From contig JANWIP010000028.1 of the NCBI GenBank assembly GCA_025449845.1, positions 62,001-126,000 of the forward strand: DNA of 64,000 nucleotides. The letters run 5' to 3'. The DNA is from Solirubrobacteraceae bacterium (lineage in GTDB: Bacteria > Actinomycetota > Thermoleophilia > Solirubrobacterales > Solirubrobacteraceae). Numbering within the stretch: position 1 is the stretch's first letter; the number at the start of each line of letters is the position of its first letter. The notes below the pieces were generated by a model, which saw only the letters and a program-made list of their open reading frames with translations, was not told the origin of the DNA and did not search any database. Below, piece by piece: positions 7,684-18,475 of the stretch. A program made the translations under genes and the position numbers.

Positions 7684-8664
7684 ATGCTCGACTTCCAAAT
7701 CCCCCGCATCTCAAGCGAGTCCGTGGAGCACAACCGCGGTACCTTCATCATCGAGCCGCTCGATCGAGGCTTCGGCTACACCTTCGGCAACTCGCTGCGT
7801 CGCGTTTTGCTCTCTTCGCTGGCCGGCGCTGCCGTCACCAGCGTGCGCATCGAGGGGGTGGCGCATGAGTTCTCCACCATCCCAGGTGTCAAGGAGGACG
7901 TCACCGACATCGTTCTGAACCTCAAGGGTGTCGTCTGCCGCATGCACTCCGACGCCACCGAGGTCGAGGCTCCGCTCGTCGTCACCGGTCCCGGCGACAT
8001 CACCGCCAAGGACATCGATCTGCCTGCTGGCGTTGAGATCCTCAATCCAGACGTGCACATTGCCACGCTTGAGAAGAAGACCAAGCTAGAGCTGTACATG
8101 ACCATTGGCCGCGGCCGTGGCTACCGTCCGGCCGAGGAGAACAAGTCGCCCGATCAGCCGATTGGCGTGATCCCGATCGACTCCATCTTCTCGCCTGTGC
8201 GTCGTGTTGCCTACGCCGTTGAGCAGGCTCGTGTCGGGCAGAAGACCGACTTCGACAAGCTCACCTTGGACATCGAGACCGACGGCTCGATCGAGCCGCA
8301 GGCCGCTTTGCGCGAGGCTGCCGAGCTCTTGATCTCTCAGCTGGCGATCTTCACTGATGCCGACCGTATCCAGGAGCTGCGTGCTTCACCGGGCGGTCAG
8401 CTTGACGGGCATGGGCTTGCCGTTGGCGGCCCGGGTGCGCCTGCCGGTGCTCTGCAGGGTGAGGAGTACGGCATTCTCATCGAGGAGCTTGAGCTGGGCG
8501 TGCGCTCCTACAACTGCCTCAAGCGCGCTGGCATCCAGACCGTCGGTGATCTCATCTCCAAGTCTGAGGGTGAGCTTAACGCGATCCCCAACTTCGGCAA
8601 AAAGTCGATCGATGAGGTCATCGAGACGCTCGAAGCGCGGGGCATGTCGCTGCGCCAGGACTGA
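7684..8664 (+). CDS. rpoA: RNA polymerase subunit alpha
   Basis: 326 residues. The N-terminal assembly domain (about 1-230) includes NRGTFIIEPLDRGFGYTFGNSLRRVLLSSL and the KEDVTDIVLNLKG region; the C-terminal domain (about 255-326) has ELGVRSYNCLKRAGIQTVGDL and NFGKKSIDEV, which bind UP elements and activators. I chose ATG 7684 over TTG 7681 because AGGA at 7675-7678 is then 5 bp away. It lies between rpsD and rplQ as expected. Confidence 0.97.
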   Translation: MLDFQIPRISSESVEHNRGTFIIEPLDRGFGYTFGNSLRRVLLSSLAGAAVTSVRIEGVAHEFSTIPGVKEDVTDIVLNLKGVVCRMHSDATEVEAPLVVTGPGDITAKDIDLPAGVEILNPDVHIATLEKKTKLELYMTIGRGRGYRPAEENKSPDQPIGVIPIDSIFSPVRRVAYAVEQARVGQKTDFDKLTLDIETDGSIEPQAALREAAELLISQLAIFTDADRIQELRASPGGQLDGHGLAVGGPGAPAGALQGEEYGILIEELELGVRSYNCLKRAGIQTVGDLISKSEGELNAIPNFGKKSIDEVIETLEARGMSLRQD

Positions 8665-8800
8665 CTAGGGGGGCCGCTGAGCGGCGCGAGGCTGCGTCCT
8701 CACCCTCCGGGTACAGGCGGTCTAGCTCGCGTGCTTAGCACGCCACGCGTGGTGGGTGGGCCTCCGATCATTTGCCTCGCTTGCCCATCGACCCCCCTAG
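8665..8800 (+). repeat. Intergenic hairpin element, copy 2
   Basis: A 136-bp element starting at the base after the rpoA stop. Its ends are the perfect 9-bp inverted repeat CTAGGGGGG (8665-8673) and CCCCCCTAG (8792-8800). The core blocks match copy 1: ctgcgtcctcac (8692-8703), the identical 24-mer (8725-8748), and ttgcctcgcttgccca (8772-8787). The terminal arms share no sequence with copy 1, yet pair with each other in both. No ORF; rplQ starts 20 bp later. Confidence 0.8.
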
Positions 8801-8820
8801 CCGGCTAGACTCCAGAACTC

Positions 8821-9174
8821 ATGAGACATCAGAAGACCCGCAACAAGCTCAGCCGCTCGGCCTCGCATCGCAAGGCGCTGCTCATGAACCTCATGAAGGA
8901 GGTTCTCGAGCACGAGCGCATCACTACTACCGAGGCCAAGGCCAAGGCGGTCAAGCCTGAGCTTGAGAAGCTCATCACGCTTGGTAAGCGTGGGGACCTG
9001 CACGCGCGTCGTCAGGCGCTCTCGGCTCTCTCGCAGGACAAGTTCGCCGTCTACCGGCTGTTCGAGGAGGTGGCCCCCCGTTACAAGGATCGTCCTGGGG
9101 GCTACACGCGCATCCTCAAGCTCGGGCCGCGTCGCTCTGACGCGACCGAGATGGTCTTCCTAGAGCTGGTCTGA
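8821..9174 (+). CDS. rplQ: 50S ribosomal protein L17
   Basis: 117 residues: MRHQKTRNKLSRSASHRKALLMNLMKEVLEHERITTTEAKAK is the L17 N-terminus and GGYTRILKLGPRRSDATEMVFLELV its end. L17 lies at the base of the large subunit near the exit tunnel. It is separated from rpoA by the hairpin element rather than the usual short spacer. Confidence 0.98.
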   Translation: MRHQKTRNKLSRSASHRKALLMNLMKEVLEHERITTTEAKAKAVKPELEKLITLGKRGDLHARRQALSALSQDKFAVYRLFEEVAPRYKDRPGGYTRILKLGPRRSDATEMVFLELV

Positions 9175-9200
9175 GTCGCGGCCGGGCCGCCCGCCGCGAC
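9175..9200 (+). terminator. GC-rich hairpin after rplQ
   Basis: GTCGCGGC (9175-9182) pairs perfectly with GCCGCGAC (9193-9200) over a 10-nt loop, immediately after the rplQ stop. No T-run follows, so it may be a weak or T-less terminator at the end of the ribosomal cluster. Confidence 0.5.
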
Positions 9201-9262
9201 GGTGGGGCGGGGGTGCTGGTGGGCCGAGGGTGCTGCTCAACAGTGTTGGCGGGATCTCGGGC

Positions 9263-9580
9263 CTACCGGGTAGGTAACGTCGACGCGGCGCGTTCGAGAT
9301 CGCCGCGGTCGATCACACGCTCTACGAGAAAGCCGGCTTGCTCCTGGGTGCTCAGAGCCTGCACCTCATCCTCGGTAAGGGGACGGTAGAGAACGCGGTA
9401 CTCGCCCCGTCGAGCGCGCAGCCAGGGAGCGCGTCCAGTCAGAGGCTTGATGTCAAGGTTCGCCGGCTGGGGCTCGGCGGCGAGTTCATTCTCAAGTAGG
9501 TCCAGCAGTCGCCGGCGGCTCTTGTGATCGATACGACGCAGGTCACGCAGAGCGCGCTTGGACAACTCGACGCGGTACAT
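9263..9580 (-). CDS. RelE/ParE-family toxin
   Basis: 105 residues: MYRVELSKRALRDLRRIDHKSRRRLLDLLENEL... LTGRAPWLRARRGEYRVLYRPL. The basic helix, the central L-T-G-R and the R-x-G-x-Y-R-V-L-Y strand are the pattern of RelE-type mRNA interferases. It lies 20 bp downstream of a Phd/YefM-like antitoxin, the usual antitoxin-first order. Target and activity are inferred from the family. Confidence 0.85.
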   Translation of the reverse strand: MYRVELSKRALRDLRRIDHKSRRRLLDLLENELAAEPQPANLDIKPLTGRAPWLRARRGEYRVLYRPLTEDEVQALSTQEQAGFLVERVIDRGDLERAASTLPTR

Positions 9581-9600
9581 CTGATCGACCTTCCGCGACC

Positions 9601-9882
9601 CTACTGACCGCGCGCGCCCTTTTCGGCTTCCAGCTCCTCGCGCACGCTCGCGAGCGAGACGGTCGCCCCCGTGACCAGCTCGGTATCGGCGGCCGCCATT
9701 CCCTCGACGAACTGGGGTGCGTGCGTCAGCACGAAATCCTCGAACTCCTCGGAGTCGACAGGCAGCATGTAGACCACGGGCCGTCCGCGCCGCGTGATCA
9801 ATGCCGGCTCCTTTTTACGCTCGATGTCATTGATGATCGAGCTTGCATGTCTTGCAAGCTCACGTACTCCGATCGTGCTCAC
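9601..9882 (-). CDS. Phd/YefM-family antitoxin
   Basis: 93 residues from a GTG start. The N-terminal MSTIGVRELARHASSIINDIERKKEPALITRRGRPVVYMLP is the DNA-binding fold of Phd/YefM antitoxins; the acidic C-terminal half would bind and neutralise the downstream RelE-like toxin. Such pairs autorepress; a perfect 10-bp palindrome (9911-9920) lies 29 bp upstream of the start and could be the operator. It is divergent from truA. Confidence 0.87.
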   Translation of the reverse strand: MSTIGVRELARHASSIINDIERKKEPALITRRGRPVVYMLPVDSEEFEDFVLTHAPQFVEGMAAADTELVTGATVSLASVREELEAEKGARGQ

Positions 9883-9910
9883 TACTTGGCTCCCGTCATG
9901 TGCGTCTCAA

Positions 9911-9920
9911 TGTACGTACA
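9911..9920. promoter_or_regulatory. Palindrome in antitoxin-truA divergent region
   Basis: TGTACGTACA is a perfect 10-bp palindrome in the 62-bp region between the divergent antitoxin and truA starts, followed by the AT-rich ACGATAACATATC. It could be an autoregulatory operator of the toxin-antitoxin pair, or part of the truA promoter. This is inference from position and symmetry. Confidence 0.4.
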
Positions 9921-9944
9921 ACGATAACATATCCTGCCGCGGCC

Positions 9945-10742
9945 ATGGTCACCAAGCTAAAGCTCGAATACGACGGCACCAACTTTGCCGGCTGGGCGCG
10001 GCAGCCGGGGTTGCGCAGCGTGGAGGAGGAGCTGGAGCGGGTCCTGCAGACCATTCTCGGCGAGCCGTTGACGCTGACTGTTGCCGGCCGCACTGATCGT
10101 GGGGTGCATGCGTGGGAACAGGTGGCCGGCTATGCGCACGAGGCGTTGGACCCGACCCGCCTGAACACGCTGCTGCCCGACGATCTGGCGGTGCTCAGCT
10201 CCGAACCAGCCCCGGAGGGATGGGACGCGCGTCGCAGTGCTACCAGTAGGACCTACTGCTATCGCATCCTTACTCGCCGCACGCGCGGCGTGCTCATGCG
10301 TGGCACTGCCTTGTGGTGGCCTCGTGCTCTGGACCGTGAGGCTTTGGATGAGTGCGCCAAGGCGCTTCTGGGTCGTCACGACTTCACCGCCTTCACTCCT
10401 ACCGAGACCGACCACGTGCGCTTCGTGCGCGATGTGCTGCGTGCGCAGTGGCAGTCAGATGGTGATCTGCTCGAGTTCTGGATCGAGGCCGACACCTTCA
10501 TGCGCCACATGAATCGCGTCATCGTCGGTTCGATGTTGGAGGTCGCCTCCGGGCGCAGCTCGCTGGATGACTTTGTGCGCCTGCTCACGGGGCGGCCTCG
10601 CTGCGAGGCCGGACCGACGGCTCCGCCGCATGGTCTGGCGCTGGCCTCGGTTGCCTACGGGGACGACGCCTCTGGGGATGATGCCTCTGGGGATGATGCC
10701 TCGGGGGATGATGCCTCGGGGGATGACGCCTCGGGGGAATGA
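9945..10742 (+). CDS. truA: tRNA pseudouridine synthase A
   Basis: 265 residues. Start chosen at ATG 9945 (MVTKLKLEYDGTNFAGWARQPG); the longer reading frame upstream overlaps the divergent promoter region. The catalytic Asp is in AGRTDRGVHAW. It makes pseudouridine at tRNA positions 38-40. The gene follows rplQ in many bacteria; here the toxin-antitoxin pair intervenes. The last ~27 residues are a Gly-Asp-Asp-Ala-Ser repeat unrelated to TruA (see the repeat entry). Confidence 0.95.
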   Translation: MVTKLKLEYDGTNFAGWARQPGLRSVEEELERVLQTILGEPLTLTVAGRTDRGVHAWEQVAGYAHEALDPTRLNTLLPDDLAVLSSEPAPEGWDARRSATSRTYCYRILTRRTRGVLMRGTALWWPRALDREALDECAKALLGRHDFTAFTPTETDHVRFVRDVLRAQWQSDGDLLEFWIEADTFMRHMNRVIVGSMLEVASGRSSLDDFVRLLTGRPRCEAGPTAPPHGLALASVAYGDDASGDDASGDDASGDDASGDDASGE

Positions 10743-10757
10743 TGCTTCTGGGGACGA
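10660..10757 (+). repeat. 15-bp tandem repeat across the truA stop
   Basis: Units of ggggatgatgcctcg (with c/t variation) run from about 10660 to 10757. The first five encode GDDAS; in the sixth an extra A (gggggaatgatg) shifts the frame and makes the truA TGA at 10740-10742. The array continues past the stop for about one more unit. Confidence 0.9.
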
Positions 10758-11023
10758 CGCGCTGGCTAGATAAAGGGGGGAGATGGGGTGCACTTTTTTT
10801 TGGTCTGCAATGCAATGGTTATACGGCCGAGAAAATAGAGACCCTCGTCCTCCCGCTTTACATTTCGTTTACCAATCGACCAGCCTGCTCGCGGCCCCCA
10901 GACATGCCTGCGGCCCCCCGACATGCCCGCGGCTCCCGACATGCCCGCGGCCCGCGCTCATCGACCCTGCTCTTCATCGGCCCCGCCCCCCATCGGGGCC
11001 GGCCCCTATGCTGGGATGCACAG
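10743..11023 (+). other. truA-surE spacer with short repeats
   Basis: 281 bp without a convincing gene. It contains three copies of a ~20-bp unit around gacatgcccgcggc (about 10900-10955) and a relatively AT-rich stretch (10790-10870) with a run of eight T at 10794-10801. A promoter for the surE-ligA pair is likely here, but I see no clear -35/-10 pair. Confidence 0.5.
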
Positions 11024-13968
<2,945 letters not shown>

Positions 13969-13999
13969 CGACCTCCGGCGTGTGGGTTGCGTTATGCGC

Positions 14000-15358
14000 T
14001 CAAGGCGCGTAACGCGAGAGCGCAATTGCCATGCTGTCCTGCAGGTGGTGGGCCAGCAGTTCGCTCTTGCCGTCGATGAGGAAGCAGAAAGCGAGCGTGT
14101 GACCGCTGAGCGACTCACACCAACCGGCGAGGTTGGAGACACCGTTGAGGGTCCCCGTCTTGGCCTGGCAGCGCCCGGAGGCGGTGGTGCCGCGCATGCG
14201 CCGAATGAGCGTGCCGCTGCGCCCAGCGACTGCTAGATCAGACTGCAGGATGGTGCCGATCTGCGTGCCGGAGAGAGCGACGAGCAGCGAAGCGACGGCG
14301 AGCGGCGTGGTGCGATCGGAGTGCGACAGGCCGGAGCCGTCAAACACGATGGGCTTGACGCCGAGACGCTGGGCCATGGTGCTGCGCACGACCTTGGCGC
14401 CGGCGGCGGTGCTGCCGGCGCCTCCAAACAGAGACCCGAGATCCTTGACTAGGGTCTCGGCGAAGAAGTTATCCGAGGCGCGATCCATTAGCCCGAGCAG
14501 CGTGGCGAGCGGGGGCGACTGCACGACGGCCAGCTGCTGCGTGCCGCTGAGGGGTATGGGACCGGCGCTGAAGCCTTCGCTGACGGGGATATGCAGGGCA
14601 TGCAGAGCGCTCTGCAACTGCTGGGCGGCATAGGCGGCGGGTGCATGCGGGCCGTGCTGATGGCCCACTTCGCCGCGGTTGAAGGCGAGTCCGCTGAGGG
14701 TGCCCTCGACTTCGGGGTCCTGGGCGTAGCCGGTGGTGGGGCCGCCGCGCAGCGAGTCCAGGAAGGACTCATCGCCGATCAGCGAGCCTTCGATGCGCTT
14801 GATGCCGTCCGCCGCGAGCTGCTGTGCGAGCGCGCTGACGGAGGCTCCCTGGCCCCCGTAGAGGGAGCGGATGAAGGCGGTCGAGCCGAAGGTGGGGTCG
14901 CCGCCGCCGCGCAGGTAGAGGTTGCCCTGCCAGGTGCCTTCGGCGTCGAGCTGCCCGGCGCCGAGCACGGTGGTGGTCAGGTGGGCTTCGGGGCCGAGCA
15001 GCAGCAAGGCCGTGGTGGAGGTGTAGAGCTTCTCGACGGAAGCAGGCGGGGAAGCATGGGTGGAGTTGGCGGCGAAGAGAGGCGTGTGGGTGGTGAGGTC
15101 GTAGACGTAGGCCCCGGAGCGAGAGCCGGCGAGGTGCATCTCACGTCCCAGCAGCGATTGCAGAGCCAGCGTGCCGGCGCTCGAGGCCGTGCTCGCTGTG
15201 CCGCCCGCGATGCCTTGCCGGCTCGCCGTGCTCGCCGCGGGCCTCGCCACAGCTGCCTGCGAGCGGGCGCAGAAAGCCAGCGTGAGCAGCGCAAAAGCGC
15301 ACAGCAGCACATGCCGCCGAGAGAGCGTGGGGAGCGGGGGAAGGCAGAGACGCTGCAA
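14000..15358 (-). CDS. dacB: D-Ala-D-Ala carboxypeptidase, PBP4/DacB type
   Basis: 452 residues with an N-terminal signal segment (about 15-36). The S13 penicillin-binding motifs are in order: Ser107-x-x-Lys110 (SVEK), Ser295-Asp-Asn297 (SDN) and Lys400-Thr-Gly (KTG), with the large inserted domain between the first two that marks class C low-molecular-weight PBPs. It trims or cleaves peptidoglycan peptides outside the membrane. Convergent with ligA, divergent from the patatin gene 22 bp away, so the two starts probably share a promoter region. Confidence 0.93.
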   Translation of the reverse strand: MQRLCLPPLPTLSRRHVLLCAFALLTLAFCARSQAAVARPAASTASRQGIAGGTASTASSAGTLALQSLLGREMHLAGSRSGAYVYDLTTHTPLFAANSTHASPPASVEKLYTSTTALLLLGPEAHLTTTVLGAGQLDAEGTWQGNLYLRGGGDPTFGSTAFIRSLYGGQGASVSALAQQLAADGIKRIEGSLIGDESFLDSLRGGPTTGYAQDPEVEGTLSGLAFNRGEVGHQHGPHAPAAYAAQQLQSALHALHIPVSEGFSAGPIPLSGTQQLAVVQSPPLATLLGLMDRASDNFFAETLVKDLGSLFGGAGSTAAGAKVVRSTMAQRLGVKPIVFDGSGLSHSDRTTPLAVASLLVALSGTQIGTILQSDLAVAGRSGTLIRRMRGTTASGRCQAKTGTLNGVSNLAGWCESLSGHTLAFCFLIDGKSELLAHHLQDSMAIALSRYAP

Positions 15359-15380
15359 GGAACCCTAAAATGAACCGTGG

Positions 15381-16694
15381 ATGGGCAAGGTTGTCAAGCT
15401 GGAACCGTCAAGCCGCAACAGGGCGGCAACACGCTCGGGGGGCACCGGGAGGGTGGTGGGCGCCGAAGGCAAGGCGCCGACGCTGCCGCGCAAGCGCCGC
15501 GGCAAACGCGAGAAGACCGCGCTGGTGCTGGGCGGGGGAGGCTTCACGGGCGGGGTATATGAGATCGGGGCGTTGCGCGCGCTCGACCTGCTGTGGGTCA
15601 ACCGCACGATCAACCAGTTCGACATCTACGTGGGCACCTCCGCGGGTGCCTTCATCGCGTCGCTGTGCGCCAACGGGGTGACCCCCGAGGAGATGATGCG
15701 GGTGGTCACGCACCAGGGGCCGCTGCCATTCAGAGACATCAACCTGGGCGATCTGCTGCGCCTGAACGCAGGCGAGCTGGCGCGCAAGGGCGCGCTGATG
15801 CCGCTGCACGCGGCCAAGCTGGGACGGCAGTTCGTGCGCCAGCTGGGCCAGGTGTCGCTGATGGACCTCGTCGGAGGCCTGGCCGAAGGTCTGCCCTCGG
15901 GCCTCTACAACGGCGCCGGCATCGAGCGCTACCTGCGCCGCGTGCTGGGCGACCCGGATCGCACCAACGACTTCCGCGAATTGGAGTGCGAGCTGTACCT
16001 GACGGCCACCGACCTGGACACCTGCGAGCGGGTGGTGTTCGGCAGCAAGGAGTACCAGGACGTGCCGATCTCCACGGCAGTGCGAGCCTCGGGCGCTCTG
16101 CCGATGGTCTATGCGCCCGTGATGGTCAAGGGCCGCGAGCTGGTGGACGGCGGCCTCGTGTCGACCACCAATCTCGACATCGCCGTCGAAGCGGGAGCGA
16201 AGCTGGTGGTCGTGGTCAACCCGCTGGTGCCTTACGTGAACGATTTCTCCGAGCAGGTGCGCACGCTGCGCGGCAGCCGTCCGCGGCGCGTCTCAGACAT
16301 GGGCTTTCCCCAGATCGGCTATCAGGCCTTCAAGATGCTGGCCTATCAGCGTCTGCACGAGATGGCCAGTCGCTGGGAGGAGCGCTACCCAGGCGTGGAC
16401 ATCCTGCTGGTCGAGCCGGCGCCCACGGATGAGCTGATGTTCCAGACGTCGATGATGAACTTCACCTCGCGCATCGAGATCGCCCGTCATGGATTCCAGT
16501 CGGTGACCTATCACCTGCACGGCGAGTATGAGCGCTACAAAGAGACCTGCGCGCGGCATGGCATCGAGATCTCGGCAACAAGAGTGCGCAATGTGGTGGA
16601 GCACTTCGAGTCCGAGCAGGAAGAGGTCAGCGCCTGGCGCCGGATTCTGGAGAGCACCACGGGAGCGCTGCTGCGCCAGACGGGCGCCGCCTAG
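15381..16694 (+). CDS. Patatin-like phospholipase
   Basis: 437 residues. The oxyanion loop is GGGGFTGGVYEIG (51-63), the nucleophile Ser87 is in VGTSAGA, and the dyad Asp256 is in VDGGLV: the complete catalytic set of patatin/RssA-type lipid acyl hydrolases. The first ~40 residues are basic. A C-terminal region (~290-437) rich in charged residues follows. Substrate cannot be told from sequence. Similar stand-alone patatins are frequent in actinobacteria. Confidence 0.92.
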   Translation: MGKVVKLEPSSRNRAATRSGGTGRVVGAEGKAPTLPRKRRGKREKTALVLGGGGFTGGVYEIGALRALDLLWVNRTINQFDIYVGTSAGAFIASLCANGVTPEEMMRVVTHQGPLPFRDINLGDLLRLNAGELARKGALMPLHAAKLGRQFVRQLGQVSLMDLVGGLAEGLPSGLYNGAGIERYLRRVLGDPDRTNDFRELECELYLTATDLDTCERVVFGSKEYQDVPISTAVRASGALPMVYAPVMVKGRELVDGGLVSTTNLDIAVEAGAKLVVVVNPLVPYVNDFSEQVRTLRGSRPRRVSDMGFPQIGYQAFKMLAYQRLHEMASRWEERYPGVDILLVEPAPTDELMFQTSMMNFTSRIEIARHGFQSVTYHLHGEYERYKETCARHGIEISATRVRNVVEHFESEQEEVSAWRRILESTTGALLRQTGAA

Positions 16695-16868
16695 TTCACG
16701 CTGCCGGCTCCGAGCCGCCCAGGCTCAGAGTTGCCTCATCTCCGACGTTCCCTCCGACGTTTCGTGCGTACGCCGGTTAGGTTTCATGCGTATGCCGGCT
16801 AGGCAGGAGAATTGCCGGTTACGTCAAAGTCCGGGAGAACATGCCTAATTTCCCAAAGGAATAGTTCT
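16695..16868 (+). other. Spacer before the surface-protein cluster
   Basis: 174 bp without a gene. It contains imperfect copies of cgtacgccggttag / cgtatgccggctag / ttgccggttac (about 16766-16826) and ends in AAAGGAATAGTTCT, a good ribosome-binding site for the ATG at 16869. A promoter for the three-gene cluster is probably here but I cannot place it. Confidence 0.5.
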
Positions 16869-17333
16869 ATGTATCAGCATACCATAAAAAGAGTGATTTT
16901 GGTCGGAATTGGAGTCCTCGCAATAGCTGGTGTCGCCGTTGCGTATTTCACAAACCTGGGCAGTGGTACAGGTACGGCAACGGTGGGGAGTAGCTCCAGC
17001 GTCACGCTTCATGGTGCTGTTGCGAGCGCGCTTTTCCCGGCCTCATCCTCGACGGTGACCTTCACGGTCGACAACCCCTCGCCCGGCACGGAGCTCGTCA
17101 ACACGATCCACCTGGCGAGCATCACGCCTGACGCCGGCCACAGCGGTTGCAGCACGATCATCACCGGGGGTAACCCGGACTTCACGATGCCCAATGTCGC
17201 AGCGGGTCAGAGCTTTCCGCCCGGCAACGGCCAGGCCGTCACAACGACGGGAACGCTCACGATGCGCGAAACCGGTGTGAACCAGGATGCCTGCCAGGGT
17301 GCAACGCTGACGCTGAACCTCACAAGCAGCTAG
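16869..17333 (+). CDS. Small secreted/anchored protein with SipW-type leader
   Basis: 154 residues. A basic start is followed by a hydrophobic segment (about 9-26) and then VAYFTNLGSGTGTATVG, the leader type seen on TasA/CalY-like proteins processed by SipW-family signal peptidases. The rest is a beta-rich domain with two Cys pairs likely (C98 region and the QDACQG C-terminus). The C-terminal domain resembles the end of the next gene (both contain NQDACQ). Start chosen at ATG 16869 with AAAGGA upstream. Function unknown; an extracellular fibre or matrix component is an inference. Confidence 0.75.
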   Translation: MYQHTIKRVILVGIGVLAIAGVAVAYFTNLGSGTGTATVGSSSSVTLHGAVASALFPASSSTVTFTVDNPSPGTELVNTIHLASITPDAGHSGCSTIITGGNPDFTMPNVAAGQSFPPGNGQAVTTTGTLTMRETGVNQDACQGATLTLNLTSS

Positions 17334-17358
17334 GGCGGATCGCCTGCGCACGGGGGCT

Positions 17359-18384
17359 ATGCGCGTGAGCACAAGGACAACGAGGACTACAAGGACAACG
17401 AGGAGTGCCGGACGCCGGGGGTGTCTGGTGGCGCTCGGCACCATCGGCGTGTTTGCCGGCGGCGCGTCGGTGTACGCGTTGAGCACGCAGGGAGGCGGCT
17501 CAGGGGTGCCGGCGCCGAGGATCGTGGCGAAGCCGGCGAAAGGAACCTCGCTGACCTCGGCGCGGTTTGCCTATACCGATCGCTGGCGGCGCGCGAGCTT
17601 TCTGTGCTCACTGGACCGCTCGCGTTTCTCCCGCTGCGCGAGTCCGACGCGCTATCCGGGCCCGCTCGCTCCCGGCTGGCATACATTTCGGGTGAGGGCG
17701 TTGGGCTCCTATGGCGCTCGCGGGCGCAGCCGCGTCACGTCATACAACTGGCTGATCGACCTGCAGCCGCCGGCGCCCTATATCGCCAGGCACCCCAGCG
17801 AGCCGACGAGCGAAAAGTCGGCAACATTCGCTTTCACCGATGGCGAGCCAAATGTCTCGTTTCAGTGCAGCATCGACAGGCGGGCGTGGCGGAAGTGCAA
17901 AAGTCCAATCGCCTACCGCGGGCTCGGTCAGAGCGAGCACCTGTTCCGCGTGCGCGCGATCGACCCGCCCGCAATCCCGAGTGCCGTCTCGCAATTTGAC
18001 TGGCACGTGACGACGCAGCAGGCAGTGCAGAACTTCTCGATCGGCAGCGGGGAAATCGAAGGCGGCCCGCTCTATCCGGGCGCCCCACCGCAGGCGATTC
18101 GGGTAATTCTCACCAACCCCAATGGGGTATCGATTTTCGTGACAGCTCTGACGGTGACGGTGCCGAGCGGGCCCCCCGGCTGTGACAGTGCGACCAACCT
18201 CAGCCTCGCCCAGTCCGATGTGTCAGGCACCACCCCGGTCGAGATCCCGGCCCACGGCTCCGTGACGCTGCCTGCGCAGGGCCGCTCGGCGCCGACCATC
18301 CAGCTGTTGAACCTGCCGGTGAACCAGGATGCCTGCCAGAACGCCCAGCTGCCGCTCAGCATGACCGGGAGCGCGCACTCGTGA
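17359..18384 (+). CDS. Membrane-anchored protein with two Cys-rich Ig-like repeats
   Basis: 341 residues. A Thr/Arg-rich n-region (RTTRTTRTTR) precedes a hydrophobic segment (22-42). Two repeats of about 90 residues follow, each with F-x-CSLD/CSID-R...C-x-SP...Y...L...H-x-FRVRA, a beta-sandwich unit common in actinobacterial surface proteins. The last ~110 residues match the domain of the preceding 154-residue protein and end NQDACQNAQLPLSMTGSA. It is 25 bp after that gene and overlaps the next start by 4 bp, so the three are one operon. Function unknown. Confidence 0.75.
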   Translation: MRVSTRTTRTTRTTRSAGRRGCLVALGTIGVFAGGASVYALSTQGGGSGVPAPRIVAKPAKGTSLTSARFAYTDRWRRASFLCSLDRSRFSRCASPTRYPGPLAPGWHTFRVRALGSYGARGRSRVTSYNWLIDLQPPAPYIARHPSEPTSEKSATFAFTDGEPNVSFQCSIDRRAWRKCKSPIAYRGLGQSEHLFRVRAIDPPAIPSAVSQFDWHVTTQQAVQNFSIGSGEIEGGPLYPGAPPQAIRVILTNPNGVSIFVTALTVTVPSGPPGCDSATNLSLAQSDVSGTTPVEIPAHGSVTLPAQGRSAPTIQLLNLPVNQDACQNAQLPLSMTGSAHS

Positions 18385-18475
18385 GACGCCTGCCGGCAAG
18401 CCGGGAGCGCACGCGTGAGATGCCTGGCCGGCATGCCCGGGAGCGCGCACGCGTGAGATGCCTGGCCGGCAAGCT
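18366..18475 (+). repeat. Triplicated stop/start junction
   Basis: A unit of about 38-40 bp (gagcgcgcacgcgtgag, then atgcctggccggca) occurs three times from 18366 to 18475. The first copy contains the stop of the 341-residue gene and the overlapping GTG start of the 1630-residue gene; later copies supply further possible starts (ATG 18420, GTG 18453) in the same frame. Confidence 0.8.

Noticed and set aside
9263-9882. Toxin-antitoxin pair as evidence of a mobile element or prophage
   Set aside because: No integrase, transposase, attachment-site repeat or phage gene is nearby.
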